Positions 19,832 through 30,450 of a stretch of DNA of 64,000 nt are shown one piece after another. A program made the translations under genes and the position numbers. The notes under the pieces were generated by a model. That model did not search any database, was not told the DNA's origin, and was given only the letters and a program-made list of their open reading frames with translations. The DNA comes from an uncultured Prochlorococcus sp. (GTDB taxonomy: Bacteria > Cyanobacteriota > Cyanobacteriia > PCC-6307 > Cyanobiaceae). The stretch is from positions 62,001 through 126,000 of the forward strand of contig CABYGI010000001.1 of assembly GCA_902518475.1 (NCBI GenBank). Reading direction: 5' to 3'. Each line of letters begins with the position of its first letter. The stretch's first letter is position 1.

Positions 19832-20422
19832 ATGATGCAAAATAAATTGTCATTTCATCAATCTTCAGTAAGTCTCGAAATAATAGGATTGCCAGATTAT
19901 TCCAATAATGAAAATAAAGATCAAATATCTATAATTTCTCAATGGAAATTAACCATAGTTGATAAACCACTTATTGAAGGCAAAATTGAACATTTAGGGC
20001 CCATTATGGATGCTTTTTATATTTATTCAAATCTTTTAATCAAAAACGAAATTCCAATATATGAGTCTAAATTAATAGATATAAAAGCCGATAATCTCCA
20101 CATACATAATATTGTTCTCAAGAGCTCTAAAGCAAATGTAAAGCCTTTAGTACTAAAGATTGGTAATTCATTGCTTTCAGATACCATAAATTGTTTTGAT
20201 CAGTTAAATGAATCCCCAAAAATAAGAATAAAAAAAACAGATTCGCCTACTAAAATTCCAAAAAAATTAAAATTTAGGTTAAATAAAAAAGTTAAATTTT
20301 TCAATTTCTTTATTCCCCCGTTTTTTGCAATTTGCTCTTTAATTCTATTTTCTTCTCCTTTTATTTATTTTTATAGTCCTTTTGAAAATATAGAAAAAAA
20401 AGAACTAACAAATCCTGAATAA
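19832..20422 (+). CDS. DUF4335 family protein
   Basis: 196 residues, one base after DUF3038. The beginning (SFHQSSVSLEIIGLPDYS) and the ISQWKLTIVDKPLIEGKIEHL segment fit DUF4335, the cyanobacterial partner of DUF3038. The C-terminal third contains a basic linker and a hydrophobic stretch (about 160-183), so it is probably membrane-attached by its tail. Two adjacent ATG codons (19832 and 19835) are possible starts. Function unknown; the fixed gene order suggests that it works with DUF3038. Confidence 0.8.
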   Translation: MMQNKLSFHQSSVSLEIIGLPDYSNNENKDQISIISQWKLTIVDKPLIEGKIEHLGPIMDAFYIYSNLLIKNEIPIYESKLIDIKADNLHIHNIVLKSSKANVKPLVLKIGNSLLSDTINCFDQLNESPKIRIKKTDSPTKIPKKLKFRLNKKVKFFNFFIPPFFAICSLILFSSPFIYFYSPFENIEKKELTNPE

Positions 20423-20510
20423 AGAGCAATTAGCATCTTAAATACAAACACGATACTATAGGTTAATTTCTTTTCAGAGTTATTCAAATTTTTTCTTTGA
20501 GCTTTGATTT

Positions 20511-20879
20511 ATGGCAGATTTAAACATCCCAAATTTGAATATTAAACCTGAAAAATATATTTTTAAAAAAAAATTAAATTTAAGAAGAAAATCAAAAAAA
20601 AGACTATTTACTGAATCTTTCTTTTTGTTTATTTTGAGTGTTTTGTTAGTTTATATAAATTATTTAATTCCTAATAAAAATTTGCTGTTACAAAATCTAC
20701 CTTCGACATTTAATAAATCTTTTTTATTATTAATTGATTTATTTTTATATCTCTATGAGATATTTTTAGTGATTTTTATTTTTGTATCTTCTTTTACTGC
20801 TCTTATTTTAATGATGGGTTCAATTAATAGGTTAATTAAGGTCTCTAAGAGAAAGTCAAAACAAATTGTTTATAAATAA
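20511..20879 (+). CDS. hypothetical membrane protein
   Basis: 122 residues. A strongly basic N-terminal region (about 16-34) precedes two hydrophobic spans (about 38-54 and 72-104). It looks like a small inner-membrane protein with a cytoplasmic basic N-terminus. No family recognised. It lies downstream of the DUF4335 gene after an 88-base gap that contains a TATAGG-like element, so it may be separately transcribed. Confidence 0.65.
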   Translation: MADLNIPNLNIKPEKYIFKKKLNLRRKSKKRLFTESFFLFILSVLLVYINYLIPNKNLLLQNLPSTFNKSFLLLIDLFLYLYEIFLVIFIFVSSFTALILMMGSINRLIKVSKRKSKQIVYK

Positions 20880-20881
20880 AA

Positions 20882-21043
20882 TCAAATAGGTTGCATTAAT
20901 CCACCACTTCCTGAATCAGAATCATCATCATCATTTTCTGTCTCTTCTCCAAATAATGCAAATATACCTAATACAATTGATGAAAGAATAATTGATAAGG
21001 GGAAAATCGAAGTTTGGATTCCGACGTCTATATATTCACCCAT
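20882..21043 (-). CDS. small acidic single-span membrane protein (53 aa)
   Basis: ATG 21043 to TGA 20882. It begins MGEYIDVGIQTSIFPLSIIL, has one membrane span, then a very acidic tail GEETENDDDDSDSGSGG and ends LMQPI. The layout resembles small thylakoid proteins of cyanobacteria, but I cannot assign it to a named photosystem subunit. It converges with the preceding hypothetical gene with two bases between stops. Confidence 0.65.
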   Translation of the reverse strand: MGEYIDVGIQTSIFPLSIILSSIVLGIFALFGEETENDDDDSDSGSGGLMQPI

Positions 21044-21115
21044 AAAATAAATAAATTTTTATAAACCTAACCGAAATCAAACTGATTCGCGGATTTTAAA
21101 TAATTATTTAATAAT

Positions 21116-24100
21116 TTAATCTCTTTTAATAAGTTCTTTATCGAAATTCTTTATTTCTCTTTCAAAAGACCCGAACCATAACATTAGTTGATCAATTTGA
21201 TTTTGAATTTCAGTTGCACCTAAGCCCCTTATAGTGATGATTGAAAATTGTTCGCCTTCATTAAAATTAAATTTATTTTGAACACTACTTGCCAAAGAAT
21301 TTTTAAGAATTTTAAAAGTAGAATTTTTTAATTTTGTTTCTATCAATATGTTTGGCTTTTTAAGCTTGATCTTATTAAAACCACATTTTTTAGCTAGTAA
21401 TTTTAGTCTCATTATCATAATTAAGGACTCAACAGGTTTTGGCAAGTTTCCATATCTATTAACCCAATCTGTAGCTAATTCAGTTAATTCATAATTATTT
21501 GAACATTCAGTAACAGATTTATAAGCTTCAAGCTTCTCTTCTCTATTTAATATCCATGTTGCAGGTATAAATGCATTTATTGGTAGATCAATTTGAGTGT
21601 CGTTAACTTCAGGTATTTCTTGCCCGCTGATTTCTGAAATAGCCTCATGGAGCATTTCTATATATAAATCATATCCAATAGCATTAACCTTTCCACTTTG
21701 TTCTTCTCCTAGTAAACTACCAACACCTCTTATTTCCATATCTTTCATTGCAAGTTGGTATCCACTACCTAGTTCTGAAAAATCTTTTATCGCTTTCAAT
21801 CTTTGTTTTGCAGCTTCATTAATTTCATTTATATTTGGATAAAACAACCAAGCATGTGCTTGTACTCCGCTTCTACCAACTCTTCCTCTAAGTTGATAAA
21901 GTTGTGACAGGCCAAATTTGTGAGAATCTTCAATAATGATGGTATTTACTTTAGGGATGTCTAATCCACTTTCAATTATCGTTGTGCATATCATTAGATC
22001 TACTTCTCCATTATTAAAAGCAATCATTGCATTTTCAAGCTCTGTTTCGTTCATTTGCCCATGAGCAACAATAAATTTTAAGCTGGGAAACATATTTTTT
22101 AATTTGTTTACAGCTTGATCTATATCAGAAATTCTTGGAAGAACATAAAAAATTTGACCTCCCCTATCAAGTTCTTGATTAATTGCAGTTCTTATAACAT
22201 CCATATCTATTTCAGATAAATATGTTTTTATTGATCTTCTTGATGGTGGAGGAGTGTTTAGTAAGCTCATTTGTCTTAGTCCAGATAAGCTCATATAAAG
22301 AGTTCTTGGAATTGGAGTTGCCGAAAGAGTTAAAACGTCTATGTTGGTTTTGATTTTTTTTATTTTCTCCTTTTGCCTTACTCCAAATCTTTGTTCTTCA
22401 TCAATAACTAATAGTCCTAAGTTTTTAATTTCTATTTCTTTTCCTAAAATTTGGTGCGTTGCAACAACTAAATCAATTTTATTATTTTTCATACCTTCAT
22501 AGATTTCCTTTCTTTCATTAACGGTTTTGAATCTATTTAGTAATGATACTTTTATTGGGTAAGGTGAAAATCTATTACTTATTGTTCTCCAATGTTGCTG
22601 AGCTAGGATTGTTGTAGGTGCTAGTAATATTACCTGTTTGCCTGATGTAATAGCCTTAAAAATAGCCCGAACAGCTACTTCTGTTTTGCCAAATCCTACA
22701 TCTCCACAAACTAGCCTATCCATTGGCTTATCGCTTTCCATATCAGATTTTATTTCTTCTACAGCAGTAATTTGGTCAGGTGTTGGTTGATAAGGGAATG
22801 ATTCCTCTAATTCATCTTGCCAAGGACCATCTTCTGGGTAAATGTAACCCTTTAATTTTTCTCTCTTTGCATAAAGTTTTAAAATATCGACAGCAACTTT
22901 TTTGATTTGTTTCTTATTTTTTTCTTTTATTTTTTCCCATTCTGTCCCTCCTAATTTATTTATTTTTGGCTTTATTTTTCCGCTTGATCTATATCTGTTA
23001 ACACTACCAAGTTGATCAGCGGCAACACTTATCTTTCCATCTTGATACTGAATGACTAAATAATCTCTAGAATCTCCAGTTATATTTATTTTTTCTATTT
23101 TTAAAAATTTTCCTATTCCATGATTTTTATGAACTATAAAATCACCGGGACTAATCTTATTTACATTTATATTTGAATTGACACTTCTTTTTTTTCTTCT
23201 TATGAATACATTATTAAAAAGAGATTGTTGTGAAAATAATTCTTTATCTGTTATCAGGACAACTTTCCATATCGGAAGATAAAAACCCTCGATTTCGTAA
23301 TTGTTCTTATTTTTTAAAATTAGAGGAGTCGAATTATTAATTGACTTATATGATTCATCAATATCATTAGGATTGTTTAAGAAGTTTGCATTACATTCGT
23401 GCTCAAAAAGTAAAGTCCTCGTTCTCAATGGTTGTGCAGATAATATCCATACTTTTTCATTATTTTTTATATTTTTATTTATATCATTGGATAATTTCCC
23501 TACATTTTTAGAGTATGAATTTATTCTTTTATCGTTTAACAAAAATCTATTATCAATATTGATTTTAGATTCAAATTCATAAAATTTTATTAAATTAAAA
23601 TTTCCTAGTGAATTTAATATTTCGTCAAACTTTAGGTGCAAATTAGGTTTGGCCTCTAAATTAATTTCATTATTTTTAAGGTTCTCATTTAATTCATACG
23701 TACAATTATTAAAATTACTTTCTGAATCTAGATACCAATTATTTGCAAATTTTTTACAATCTTCTAATTCATCAATTACAAGAATTGTTTCCCTATTTAT
23801 AAAATCTATTATGTTTGAGGGTTCTTCTTCAATTATTCCTAAATATCGATCAAGATTATTTTTATTTATATCTTCTGAATTAAAAAGATTGTTCTTAGAT
23901 AAATTATTTAACTTATCTTTTATTAGCAAATCAAATCCAGCCTGTATTATTTCAATATTATTTATACTTTCTAATGTTTTCTGTGTATGGGGATCATATT
24001 CTCTTATTTTCTCAATTACATTATCAAAAAATTCTAATCTTATAGGAAACTCATTATTGACAGGATAAATATCTATTATTTCCCCTCTCCTACTCCAGAA

Positions 24101-24625
24101 TCCTTCAGTTGAAGTTACATTATCCTTCGTATAGCCCAGCAAAGTAAGTTTATTTGCTAATTCTTGAATCTCGATTCGAACCCCTTTTTGCAAATCTAAC
24201 TTGGTTTCAATTAATAGGTTTTTATTTATTAGATGTGGTTGTAGTGATCTCTCAGTTGATATAACAATATTAAGTTCATTTTTCTCTTTTTTTATTAATT
24301 TGGATAAAACAGTAAGCTGACAAAATTCAATCTCTTTGGATTTATTAATTGATGAGTATGGTAGATGTTCTGTTGGAGGATAATATAAAACTACTTTATC
24401 ATTTATACTTTCAAAATAACCAATCCATTTGTAGGCAATTTCTACATTAGGACAAATCAATAATATATTTTTTTTCTCTTTTTTTGCGATGCTATCTAAT
24501 ATTATTGATTTTGCATATCTACTAGAACCAACAATATTTAATTCATTATTTTTTGAAATTCTTTTTATTAATTCAGAAGTAATTTGTGAGTTCGAAATAT
24601 AATCAACTAAAGTATTTAAACTCAT
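21116..24625 (-). CDS. mfd: transcription-repair coupling factor
   Basis: 1169 residues. Mfd removes RNA polymerase stalled at DNA damage and recruits UvrA. The N-terminal UvrB-like region is followed by the RNA-polymerase-interaction module (SPGDFIVHKNHGIGKFLKIE), the helicase with Walker A CGDVGFGKTE, VIDEEQRFGVRQKE and TLSATPIPRT, then the RecG-like QLRGRVGRSG and a C-terminal regulatory domain. All core motifs are intact. The N-terminal part is unusually rich in Asn and Lys, in keeping with the AT-rich genome. Confidence 0.96.
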   Translation of the reverse strand: MSLNTLVDYISNSQITSELIKRISKNNELNIVGSSRYAKSIILDSIAKKEKKNILLICPNVEIAYKWIGYFESINDKVVLYYPPTEHLPYSSINKSKEIEFCQLTVLSKLIKKEKNELNIVISTERSLQPHLINKNLLIETKLDLQKGVRIEIQELANKLTLLGYTKDNVTSTEGFWSRRGEIIDIYPVNNEFPIRLEFFDNVIEKIREYDPHTQKTLESINNIEIIQAGFDLLIKDKLNNLSKNNLFNSEDINKNNLDRYLGIIEEEPSNIIDFINRETILVIDELEDCKKFANNWYLDSESNFNNCTYELNENLKNNEINLEAKPNLHLKFDEILNSLGNFNLIKFYEFESKINIDNRFLLNDKRINSYSKNVGKLSNDINKNIKNNEKVWILSAQPLRTRTLLFEHECNANFLNNPNDIDESYKSINNSTPLILKNKNNYEIEGFYLPIWKVVLITDKELFSQQSLFNNVFIRRKKRSVNSNINVNKISPGDFIVHKNHGIGKFLKIEKINITGDSRDYLVIQYQDGKISVAADQLGSVNRYRSSGKIKPKINKLGGTEWEKIKEKNKKQIKKVAVDILKLYAKREKLKGYIYPEDGPWQDELEESFPYQPTPDQITAVEEIKSDMESDKPMDRLVCGDVGFGKTEVAVRAIFKAITSGKQVILLAPTTILAQQHWRTISNRFSPYPIKVSLLNRFKTVNERKEIYEGMKNNKIDLVVATHQILGKEIEIKNLGLLVIDEEQRFGVRQKEKIKKIKTNIDVLTLSATPIPRTLYMSLSGLRQMSLLNTPPPSRRSIKTYLSEIDMDVIRTAINQELDRGGQIFYVLPRISDIDQAVNKLKNMFPSLKFIVAHGQMNETELENAMIAFNNGEVDLMICTTIIESGLDIPKVNTIIIEDSHKFGLSQLYQLRGRVGRSGVQAHAWLFYPNINEINEAAKQRLKAIKDFSELGSGYQLAMKDMEIRGVGSLLGEEQSGKVNAIGYDLYIEMLHEAISEISGQEIPEVNDTQIDLPINAFIPATWILNREEKLEAYKSVTECSNNYELTELATDWVNRYGNLPKPVESLIMIMRLKLLAKKCGFNKIKLKKPNILIETKLKNSTFKILKNSLASSVQNKFNFNEGEQFSIITIRGLGATEIQNQIDQLMLWFGSFEREIKNFDKELIKRD

Positions 24626-24699
24626 TTATAACTATCAATCTTGATTACAAATATCCGATACATTATATTAGATTTTATACTGATTGTGAATAATATTTG

Positions 24700-25410
24700 A
24701 TGGATTCAGCCGCAATAAATTCTTTTATACCCACACTAGATCAGGTAGACAGTTGGTACGAAATCTTTACACTTTTGCCAATATTAATTTCTCTAGAATT
24801 ATTATTATCGGCAGATAATGCTGTAGCACTAGCTTCTCTTACTAAATCCCTCGATAGTTCAGAATTAAGGACAAGAGCCTTAAATATTGGTATAACAATA
24901 TCTTTATTATTTAGAATTATTCTAATCCTATTATCTAATGTTCTTCTAAAGTTTATTCTCATTAGAGTTTTTGCTGGTTTTTATTTAATTTATTTATTCT
25001 TCTCTAATGTTTTTTTAAATTCAGATATAGAAAATGCTGAAAATGGGACAGATAATAATAAAAATAATTTTAGGTTTTTAAGGGTTGTAGCGCTTCTTTC
25101 AATTACTGATTTTGCTTTTTCCATAGACAGCATTACTACTGCAGTAGCTATAAGTGATCAATACATATTAATTATATTTGGAGCAGTGATTGGAGTATTA
25201 GCCTTAAGATTTACATCGGGGATTTTTCTAAAACTTCTGGATATTTTTTCTAGATTAGAAACAGCCGGTTACGTAGCAATTTTAATAGTTGGGATTAAAC
25301 TTTTACTTAATACTTTAATTAAAGAATCTATTCTTCCAGACTATTATTTTTATTTTTTGATTCTTTTTGCTTTTATTTGGGGATTCTCTAAAAAAGAATC
25401 TAAAACTTAA
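24700..25410 (+). CDS. TerC-family integral membrane protein
   Basis: 236 residues from ATG 24700 (a TTG directly before it is less likely). The segment ELLLSADNAVALASL and the later TDFAFSIDSITTAVAIS are the two signature acidic motifs of the TerC family. Seven or so membrane spans are visible. Family members transport or supply metals such as manganese to exported proteins, and the plant homologue is needed for thylakoid membrane protein insertion. Here the role is not fixed. It converges with fmt, sharing four bases. Confidence 0.87.
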   Translation: MDSAAINSFIPTLDQVDSWYEIFTLLPILISLELLLSADNAVALASLTKSLDSSELRTRALNIGITISLLFRIILILLSNVLLKFILIRVFAGFYLIYLFFSNVFLNSDIENAENGTDNNKNNFRFLRVVALLSITDFAFSIDSITTAVAISDQYILIIFGAVIGVLALRFTSGIFLKLLDIFSRLETAGYVAILIVGIKLLLNTLIKESILPDYYFYFLILFAFIWGFSKKESKT

Positions 25411-26393
25411 TCTGAGAGATATTCACCTGCTGATACCTTTAACTGTTGAATCAATTGCTTTTTGCTAGAAATGTTTTTACCTTCAAGTTTTGCTTCTAAC
25501 AAAATAATCGGATCAGATTTAGTTGAAATTATAATTCCTTCATTTTCTATTACAGCAAGAATAATACCTGGTCTTGAATAATTGCTCATGAAAATGTATT
25601 TTTCATTTTTAATTACATCACTATTCAAAACTTTGATTTTAAGTATTTTAAGATTCTTACCTCTTAAAGTTGTATTTGCTCGTGGGTAAAGTGCTTTTAT
25701 TTTTTGAGAAATTTTAATTGCCTCATTACCCCAATCAACTTTAAAGTCTGATTTTTCAATCATTCTTGCGTAAGTAATTTCTCTTCCTAGGGTATTTTGT
25801 TTTATTAATTGAGGATTAGTATTTTTATTAATATTTTCTTCGATTAAAGATATAGCATTTAAAAACAATTTTGAAGATAAAATACTAAGTTTTTCCGATA
25901 GTGTATTTAAATTATCGTTATTATTAATTTTAATTTTTTCTTCCAACAATATGTCGCCAGTATCTAGTCCCTCATTCATTTTCATAATTCCTACACCAGT
26001 AAATTCATCACCTCTTATTAGGGACCATTGAATTGGGGCGGCACCACGCCATCTTGGAAGTAATGAAGCATGTGCGTTCCAACAACCATATTTTGGGATT
26101 TCCAATATCTCTTTGGGTAAAATTTTCCCGTAAGCAATAACAATAAATAAATCACAAGAAAGTGATTTAAGTTCATTTATAAAATCTATATTGCCCCTGA
26201 TTTTTTCTGGAGTATAAATTTTTATTGATTCTTTCTCAGCAATGCATTTTACAGGTGAGGCTATTAATCTATTTCCCCTAGATCTCTTCTTATCCGGTTG
26301 GCTAACTACTGCAATTACCTTGTGCTTAGATTTAATAAAAATATCAAGACTAGGAATTGAATATTCAGGTGTTCCCCAGAATATAATTCTCAC
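25407..26393 (-). CDS. fmt: methionyl-tRNA formyltransferase
   Basis: 328 residues. It formylates initiator Met-tRNA using 10-formyl-tetrahydrofolate. Motifs are IFWGTPEYSIPSL at the N-terminus, VIAYGKILP, NAHASLLPRWRGAAPIQW (catalytic His and Asn region) and MNEGLDTGDIL. The C-terminal OB-fold part carries basic residues for tRNA binding. Its substrate tRNA lies at 2.5 kb and metG at 47 kb. The start overlaps the stop of the upstream TldE gene by four bases. Confidence 0.96.
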   Translation of the reverse strand: MRIIFWGTPEYSIPSLDIFIKSKHKVIAVVSQPDKKRSRGNRLIASPVKCIAEKESIKIYTPEKIRGNIDFINELKSLSCDLFIVIAYGKILPKEILEIPKYGCWNAHASLLPRWRGAAPIQWSLIRGDEFTGVGIMKMNEGLDTGDILLEEKIKINNNDNLNTLSEKLSILSSKLFLNAISLIEENINKNTNPQLIKQNTLGREITYARMIEKSDFKVDWGNEAIKISQKIKALYPRANTTLRGKNLKILKIKVLNSDVIKNEKYIFMSNYSRPGIILAVIENEGIIISTKSDPIILLEAKLEGKNISSKKQLIQQLKVSAGEYLSD

Positions 26394-27742
26394 GCGTCAC
26401 CAGTTATAGATAATTCATCTACCCATATATGTGGAGAAATTCCACTTGTTGTTAACTCCTGGCTTGATTCAATATTTACTATATTTTTCAAAAGATATTT
26501 AATATCCCCTGCTACGGTGGCAGATTCTATTGAGATTTTTTTACCGTTTTTGTAGAGCCATCCATCAAATGGAAGAGAAAATGAACCTTGACTTGCTCTC
26601 ACACCTGCATGGATTGCATTTAACTCTTCTATATAAACAAATTCTCCCTCATAAGTAGAGTGATCTAGTGATGTTTTTAGATCAAAGTTTTCTTCTGATT
26701 TTTCAACTACGATCCAATCAGGAGATACTGAGACTTTTGATCCTAGTCCAGCGTGGCCAGTGGGAGTTGTTTTAAATATTCTTGCAGTTGATTCAGAATG
26801 TATAAAATTTTCAATTCTCCCTCTGTTAATTAGACATAGTCTTTTGGTTGGGGTTCCCTCTCCATCAAATGGTGTTGAAGAAATATTCTTTTCGTGAAGG
26901 CCATCATCATAAATATTAAGAGCTTCTGTAGATAGTTTCTCTCCGATTGAATTTTTATTAGATAAGCTCACTCCATCTATGATGCTTCTAGCATTAAACA
27001 TTGAGCTAAAGGCGTTAATGATAGTTAAAAAAGACTCTGGAGAAAAACATATTAAATATTTGTCAGTTTTAATAGATGAATAATTTAAATGAGAAATTGT
27101 TTTATTTGAAGCCTCTTTAATACACGACTCTATATCTATATCATCAGCTCCATATCCAAGTTTTACGGAACCTGAACTACGAGGCTTCTTATTTTTCTCT
27201 TCTGCTCTTGCATATAAATATAGTGCTGCTTGACTTTTGGAATAACTTCGAAAGGCACCCTCACTATTTGCATAAACTCTCTCAAAGAAACTCTCAGATA
27301 AACCATTATATGGAACAGATTTTATGGATTCATGACTTTCTATTAGTTTTACTTCCGCTTCTCTTAAAAGAGTAAGTAATTTTTTTATTCCAACAGGATT
27401 TCTTTTTTTAATTTCCTTTACTTTAATAGGATCCTTCGCTAGTGGTGAAAATTCTGTAGATTCATTCTTATTGCCGAAATCAGAAGCTATATTTGCTTGC
27501 TTAAGAGCCTTTTTAATACCAGATTCACTAATATCACTTGTTGTAGTAATACCAACTAGATTAGATTGATTCCAAACTCTTATAGTTAATATTTGCTTTT
27601 CTGATGCCTTAAGTTGTTTAGCCTCTCCTTTATCTACTTGCACAGAATAATCATTAGAAAAGCTTGCTCCATAATCCCATTTTTTTAGATTTAGGAAATT
27701 TGCAGTTTTGGAAATTTGAGTTGTGATTTCTCTTGAATTCAT
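26390..27742 (-). CDS. TldE/PmbA-family protease subunit
   Basis: 450 residues of the TldD/TldE (PmbA) family. It lacks the HExxxH zinc motif present in the partner gene, as expected for the TldE subunit. Family stretches are GYGADDIDIE, FDGEGTPTKRLCLI and the ASQGSFSLPFDGWLYKNG ending. In E. coli TldD and TldE form a heterodimeric metalloprotease that cuts unfolded peptides. It directly follows tldD with three bases between and overlaps fmt. Confidence 0.88.
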   Translation of the reverse strand: MNSREITTQISKTANFLNLKKWDYGASFSNDYSVQVDKGEAKQLKASEKQILTIRVWNQSNLVGITTTSDISESGIKKALKQANIASDFGNKNESTEFSPLAKDPIKVKEIKKRNPVGIKKLLTLLREAEVKLIESHESIKSVPYNGLSESFFERVYANSEGAFRSYSKSQAALYLYARAEEKNKKPRSSGSVKLGYGADDIDIESCIKEASNKTISHLNYSSIKTDKYLICFSPESFLTIINAFSSMFNARSIIDGVSLSNKNSIGEKLSTEALNIYDDGLHEKNISSTPFDGEGTPTKRLCLINRGRIENFIHSESTARIFKTTPTGHAGLGSKVSVSPDWIVVEKSEENFDLKTSLDHSTYEGEFVYIEELNAIHAGVRASQGSFSLPFDGWLYKNGKKISIESATVAGDIKYLLKNIVNIESSQELTTSGISPHIWVDELSITGDA

Positions 27743-27745
27743 ATC

Positions 27746-29167
27746 CTATCTTCCCCCAACAGTGATTGAATCAACCTTAATATGAGGTTGGCCAACAGTT
27801 ACGTTGACACTTCCACTAATGGATCCACAGAATCCAGGAGCCAATTCGAGGTCATTTCCGCACATTGATATTTTTGGCATAACTTCTTTAGCCTCACCGA
27901 TCAATGTTGCTCCTTTTACTGGACTAGTTAATTTTCCATTTTTAATAAGATATCCTTCTTCTACCGCAAAATTAAATTGTCCTGTAGCACCTACACTGCC
28001 ACCACCCATTGATTTGCAGTATAGACCTTCACTAATACTATTGATTAAATCCTCTTTCGAGTGCTCACCTTTAGCTATATAAGTATTTCTCATTCTTGAA
28101 GCTGCAGCAAAAGAATAATTTTGTCTTCTTCCACTTCCTGTTCTTTTATGGCCAGTTCTTAATTCACCTGCTCTGTCAGATATAAATTTTTTTAGAATTC
28201 CATCTTTTATAAGAACTGATTTTTCGGGCTCCATACCTTCATCATCTACCGATAATGAACCGAAGGATCCTTCTGATATCCCTTCATCTATTGCAGTTAC
28301 AGATTCATGTGCAATTTTTTCATTCAATTTATTCTCAAATGGTGTTGTTCCTCTCTCTATTTGAGTAGTTTCAAGTAAATGTCCACAGGCTTCATGGAAT
28401 ATAACGCCACCAAATTTATTAGCTAATACAACAGGCATTTGTCCTGCATCAACATAATCTGCATACAACATGTTCATTGAACTTTCAAACACATCATTAG
28501 CAGCTTTTTCGTGATCCCATAATCTGAATTCATTAGGCATTCCTGACGATCCAAATCTTCTACTTCCACTAGATCTATATTGGGCATCACTTGCAATTAC
28601 GTTGAGACCAACTGTTTGATGCAATCTAATATCTGAGACATAGGTACCGTCACTGGAGGCTATAATCACTTCTTGAAGATTTCTTGAGTAACTTCCTTTT
28701 CTAGTAATTATTTTATTATTTTTTTTTAAAGACTTTGTGCTAACTAGTAGTTTTTCACTTATCTCATGAATAGATGGGACCTCATTAATCCATTTTTTCT
28801 TGGATAAACTATAGTCTCTATGTTCATTTAAACCATTAAATACTTCTCTTTTGTTGTCTGTTATGTCTAACATCTCAATAGCCTGAGATACCGATCTCAT
28901 CAAGCCATGCTTTGTTAAATCATTTGTACTTACAAATCCATCCTTTGTCCCTTTGAAGATTCTAATTCCAGCACCCCTTCCAAATGATGGACTTACACTT
29001 GTAATAAAATCTTCTTCTGCTAACACGCTTGAGTTGTCAGTATTCTCAATAAATATTTCTACAAAATCAGCACCAAGTCGAATGCCGTAGAAAATAATTT
29101 CTTCTAATAAATCTTTATTGCAACTACCAAAAACGATTTCATTTGATTTGATTTGTGACGAAAGCAT
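27746..29167 (-). CDS. tldD: TldD-family metalloprotease
   Basis: 473 residues. The zinc-binding motif HEACGH is present in FGGVIFHEACGHLLE, and the later SFGSLSVDDEGMEPEK segment is typical. It is expected to be the catalytic subunit that pairs with the next gene, TldE. The C-terminal SMCGNDLELAPGFCGSISG region is also conserved in the family. First gene of a tldD-tldE-fmt run on the minus strand. Confidence 0.93.
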   Translation of the reverse strand: MLSSQIKSNEIVFGSCNKDLLEEIIFYGIRLGADFVEIFIENTDNSSVLAEEDFITSVSPSFGRGAGIRIFKGTKDGFVSTNDLTKHGLMRSVSQAIEMLDITDNKREVFNGLNEHRDYSLSKKKWINEVPSIHEISEKLLVSTKSLKKNNKIITRKGSYSRNLQEVIIASSDGTYVSDIRLHQTVGLNVIASDAQYRSSGSRRFGSSGMPNEFRLWDHEKAANDVFESSMNMLYADYVDAGQMPVVLANKFGGVIFHEACGHLLETTQIERGTTPFENKLNEKIAHESVTAIDEGISEGSFGSLSVDDEGMEPEKSVLIKDGILKKFISDRAGELRTGHKRTGSGRRQNYSFAAASRMRNTYIAKGEHSKEDLINSISEGLYCKSMGGGSVGATGQFNFAVEEGYLIKNGKLTSPVKGATLIGEAKEVMPKISMCGNDLELAPGFCGSISGSVNVTVGQPHIKVDSITVGGR

Positions 29168-29198
29168 ATGAATTAATAAATCTTCTCTGAATTAAAGA

Positions 29199-30371
29199 TT
29201 ATCTAATCGAAGGTTGGAAATCTTTGCTATTGAGAGGTTTTAATAAGTATAGTCTTAATAACTGGTAACCGTTTGATAAATATTTAGGTAATTTTTTAAA
29301 AGTTTTAAATAATTTATTTCCATCAGTGTTTGCAATATCGGAAAGAACCTTATTATTCTCAACTATTTTATCTAATCTTCCATAAAAAGATTTATCATAA
29401 ACGTCCATTACTACAGGGAAAACTCTAGCGGCAGTTTCATTTGTTTTATTAATAACAAACTGGTCGTAATCTCTGGCATCTAAACCTAAAGAACTGTAGA
29501 AATCTTTTTTAATTCCCAAATCCCTTGCATACATAGTTGCAAATACAGCTAGTAGAAAGAACCTAGACCATAACTTGGATGTTAATGGAAGATTATTCAA
29601 AAAATATCTAAACCTATGGAAGTAGTCAAATAATGGGTGGGTAAAAGTTGAGCCGCCGATGGTAATTTTTTGGCTTAAAGATTTAACAGTACGTGGCTGT
29701 GCTTTCATTAATGCGTCAAAGAAATCCCCATGTCTATTTTCATCTTGACACCAATTTTCAAAGTAATTAAATAGTGGAAAAATTTTGCTATCAGGGTTCT
29801 TTTCGAGATGCTTATAAATTGCTATGTATCTCCAATAACCTATTTTTTCGGATAAATAGGTTGCGTAAAAAATACTTCTTGGAGGGAAATAAGTGTAATC
29901 TTTATTGGCTGTTAAAAAACCTAAATCTAACTGAAGTCCAAAGTCACTCATTGATTTATTTAAAAAACCTGCATGTCTTGCTTCATCTCTGGCCATATGA
30001 GCAAAACATTCAGCAAGTAGAGGGTTTTTGACTTTAATTCTCTTACTTAGTTCCTTATAGAGTAAAAAACCTGAAAATTCTGATGTGCAACTTCCCTCTA
30101 GAAAATCAACAAAAAGCTCTCTTGTCTCAGGATCTAATTTTTCTGCAGCGCCTTCAAATTCACTATTTCTTACAAAATGATGTCTATTGTAATCTTTCCT
30201 AAATTCCTCACAAATAGCTTCCAATTCCTCTTCGTTTATTGATAAATCCATATTTTCCATAGCCTCAAAATCTGTTGTATAGAATCTTGGGGACAAAATT
30301 GTTTCTTTCGCTGGTATCTTTCCATTATTAATATCTTTTTTATTTTTTGATTCAACAGTTGATTGAGCCAT
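29199..30371 (-). CDS. acsF: Mg-protoporphyrin IX monomethyl ester oxidative cyclase
   Basis: 390 residues. This aerobic di-iron enzyme forms the fifth ring of chlorophyll. The di-iron ligands are visible in the two ExxH motifs, [11 protein letters not shown] and [13 protein letters not shown], each with an upstream Glu-containing helix. [13 protein letters not shown] near the N-terminus is also characteristic. It acts after the chelatase step of ChlH, which is encoded at 12-16 kb. It is transcribed on the minus strand just upstream of tldD, 31 bases away. Confidence 0.96.
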   Translation of the reverse strand: MAQSTVESKNKKDINNGKIPAKETILSPRFYTTDFEAMENMDLSINEEELEAICEEFRKDYNRHHFVRNSEFEGAAEKLDPETRELFVDFLEGSCTSEFSGFLLYKELSKRIKVKNPLLAECFAHMARDEARHAGFLNKSMSDFGLQLDLGFLTANKDYTYFPPRSIFYATYLSEKIGYWRYIAIYKHLEKNPDSKIFPLFNYFENWCQDENRHGDFFDALMKAQPRTVKSLSQKITIGGSTFTHPLFDYFHRFRYFLNNLPLTSKLWSRFFLLAVFATMYARDLGIKKDFYSSLGLDARDYDQFVINKTNETAARVFPVVMDVYDKSFYGRLDKIVENNKVLSDIANTDGNKLFKTFKKLPKYLSNGYQLLRLYLLKPLNSKDFQPSIR

Positions 30372-30450
30372 TTTTTTTCGGTTTATTAATACTATTATTT
30401 ACTATGATTTGTATTTTCGAGGGAAAAGTTAACTTGGTGTTATTGTTTTT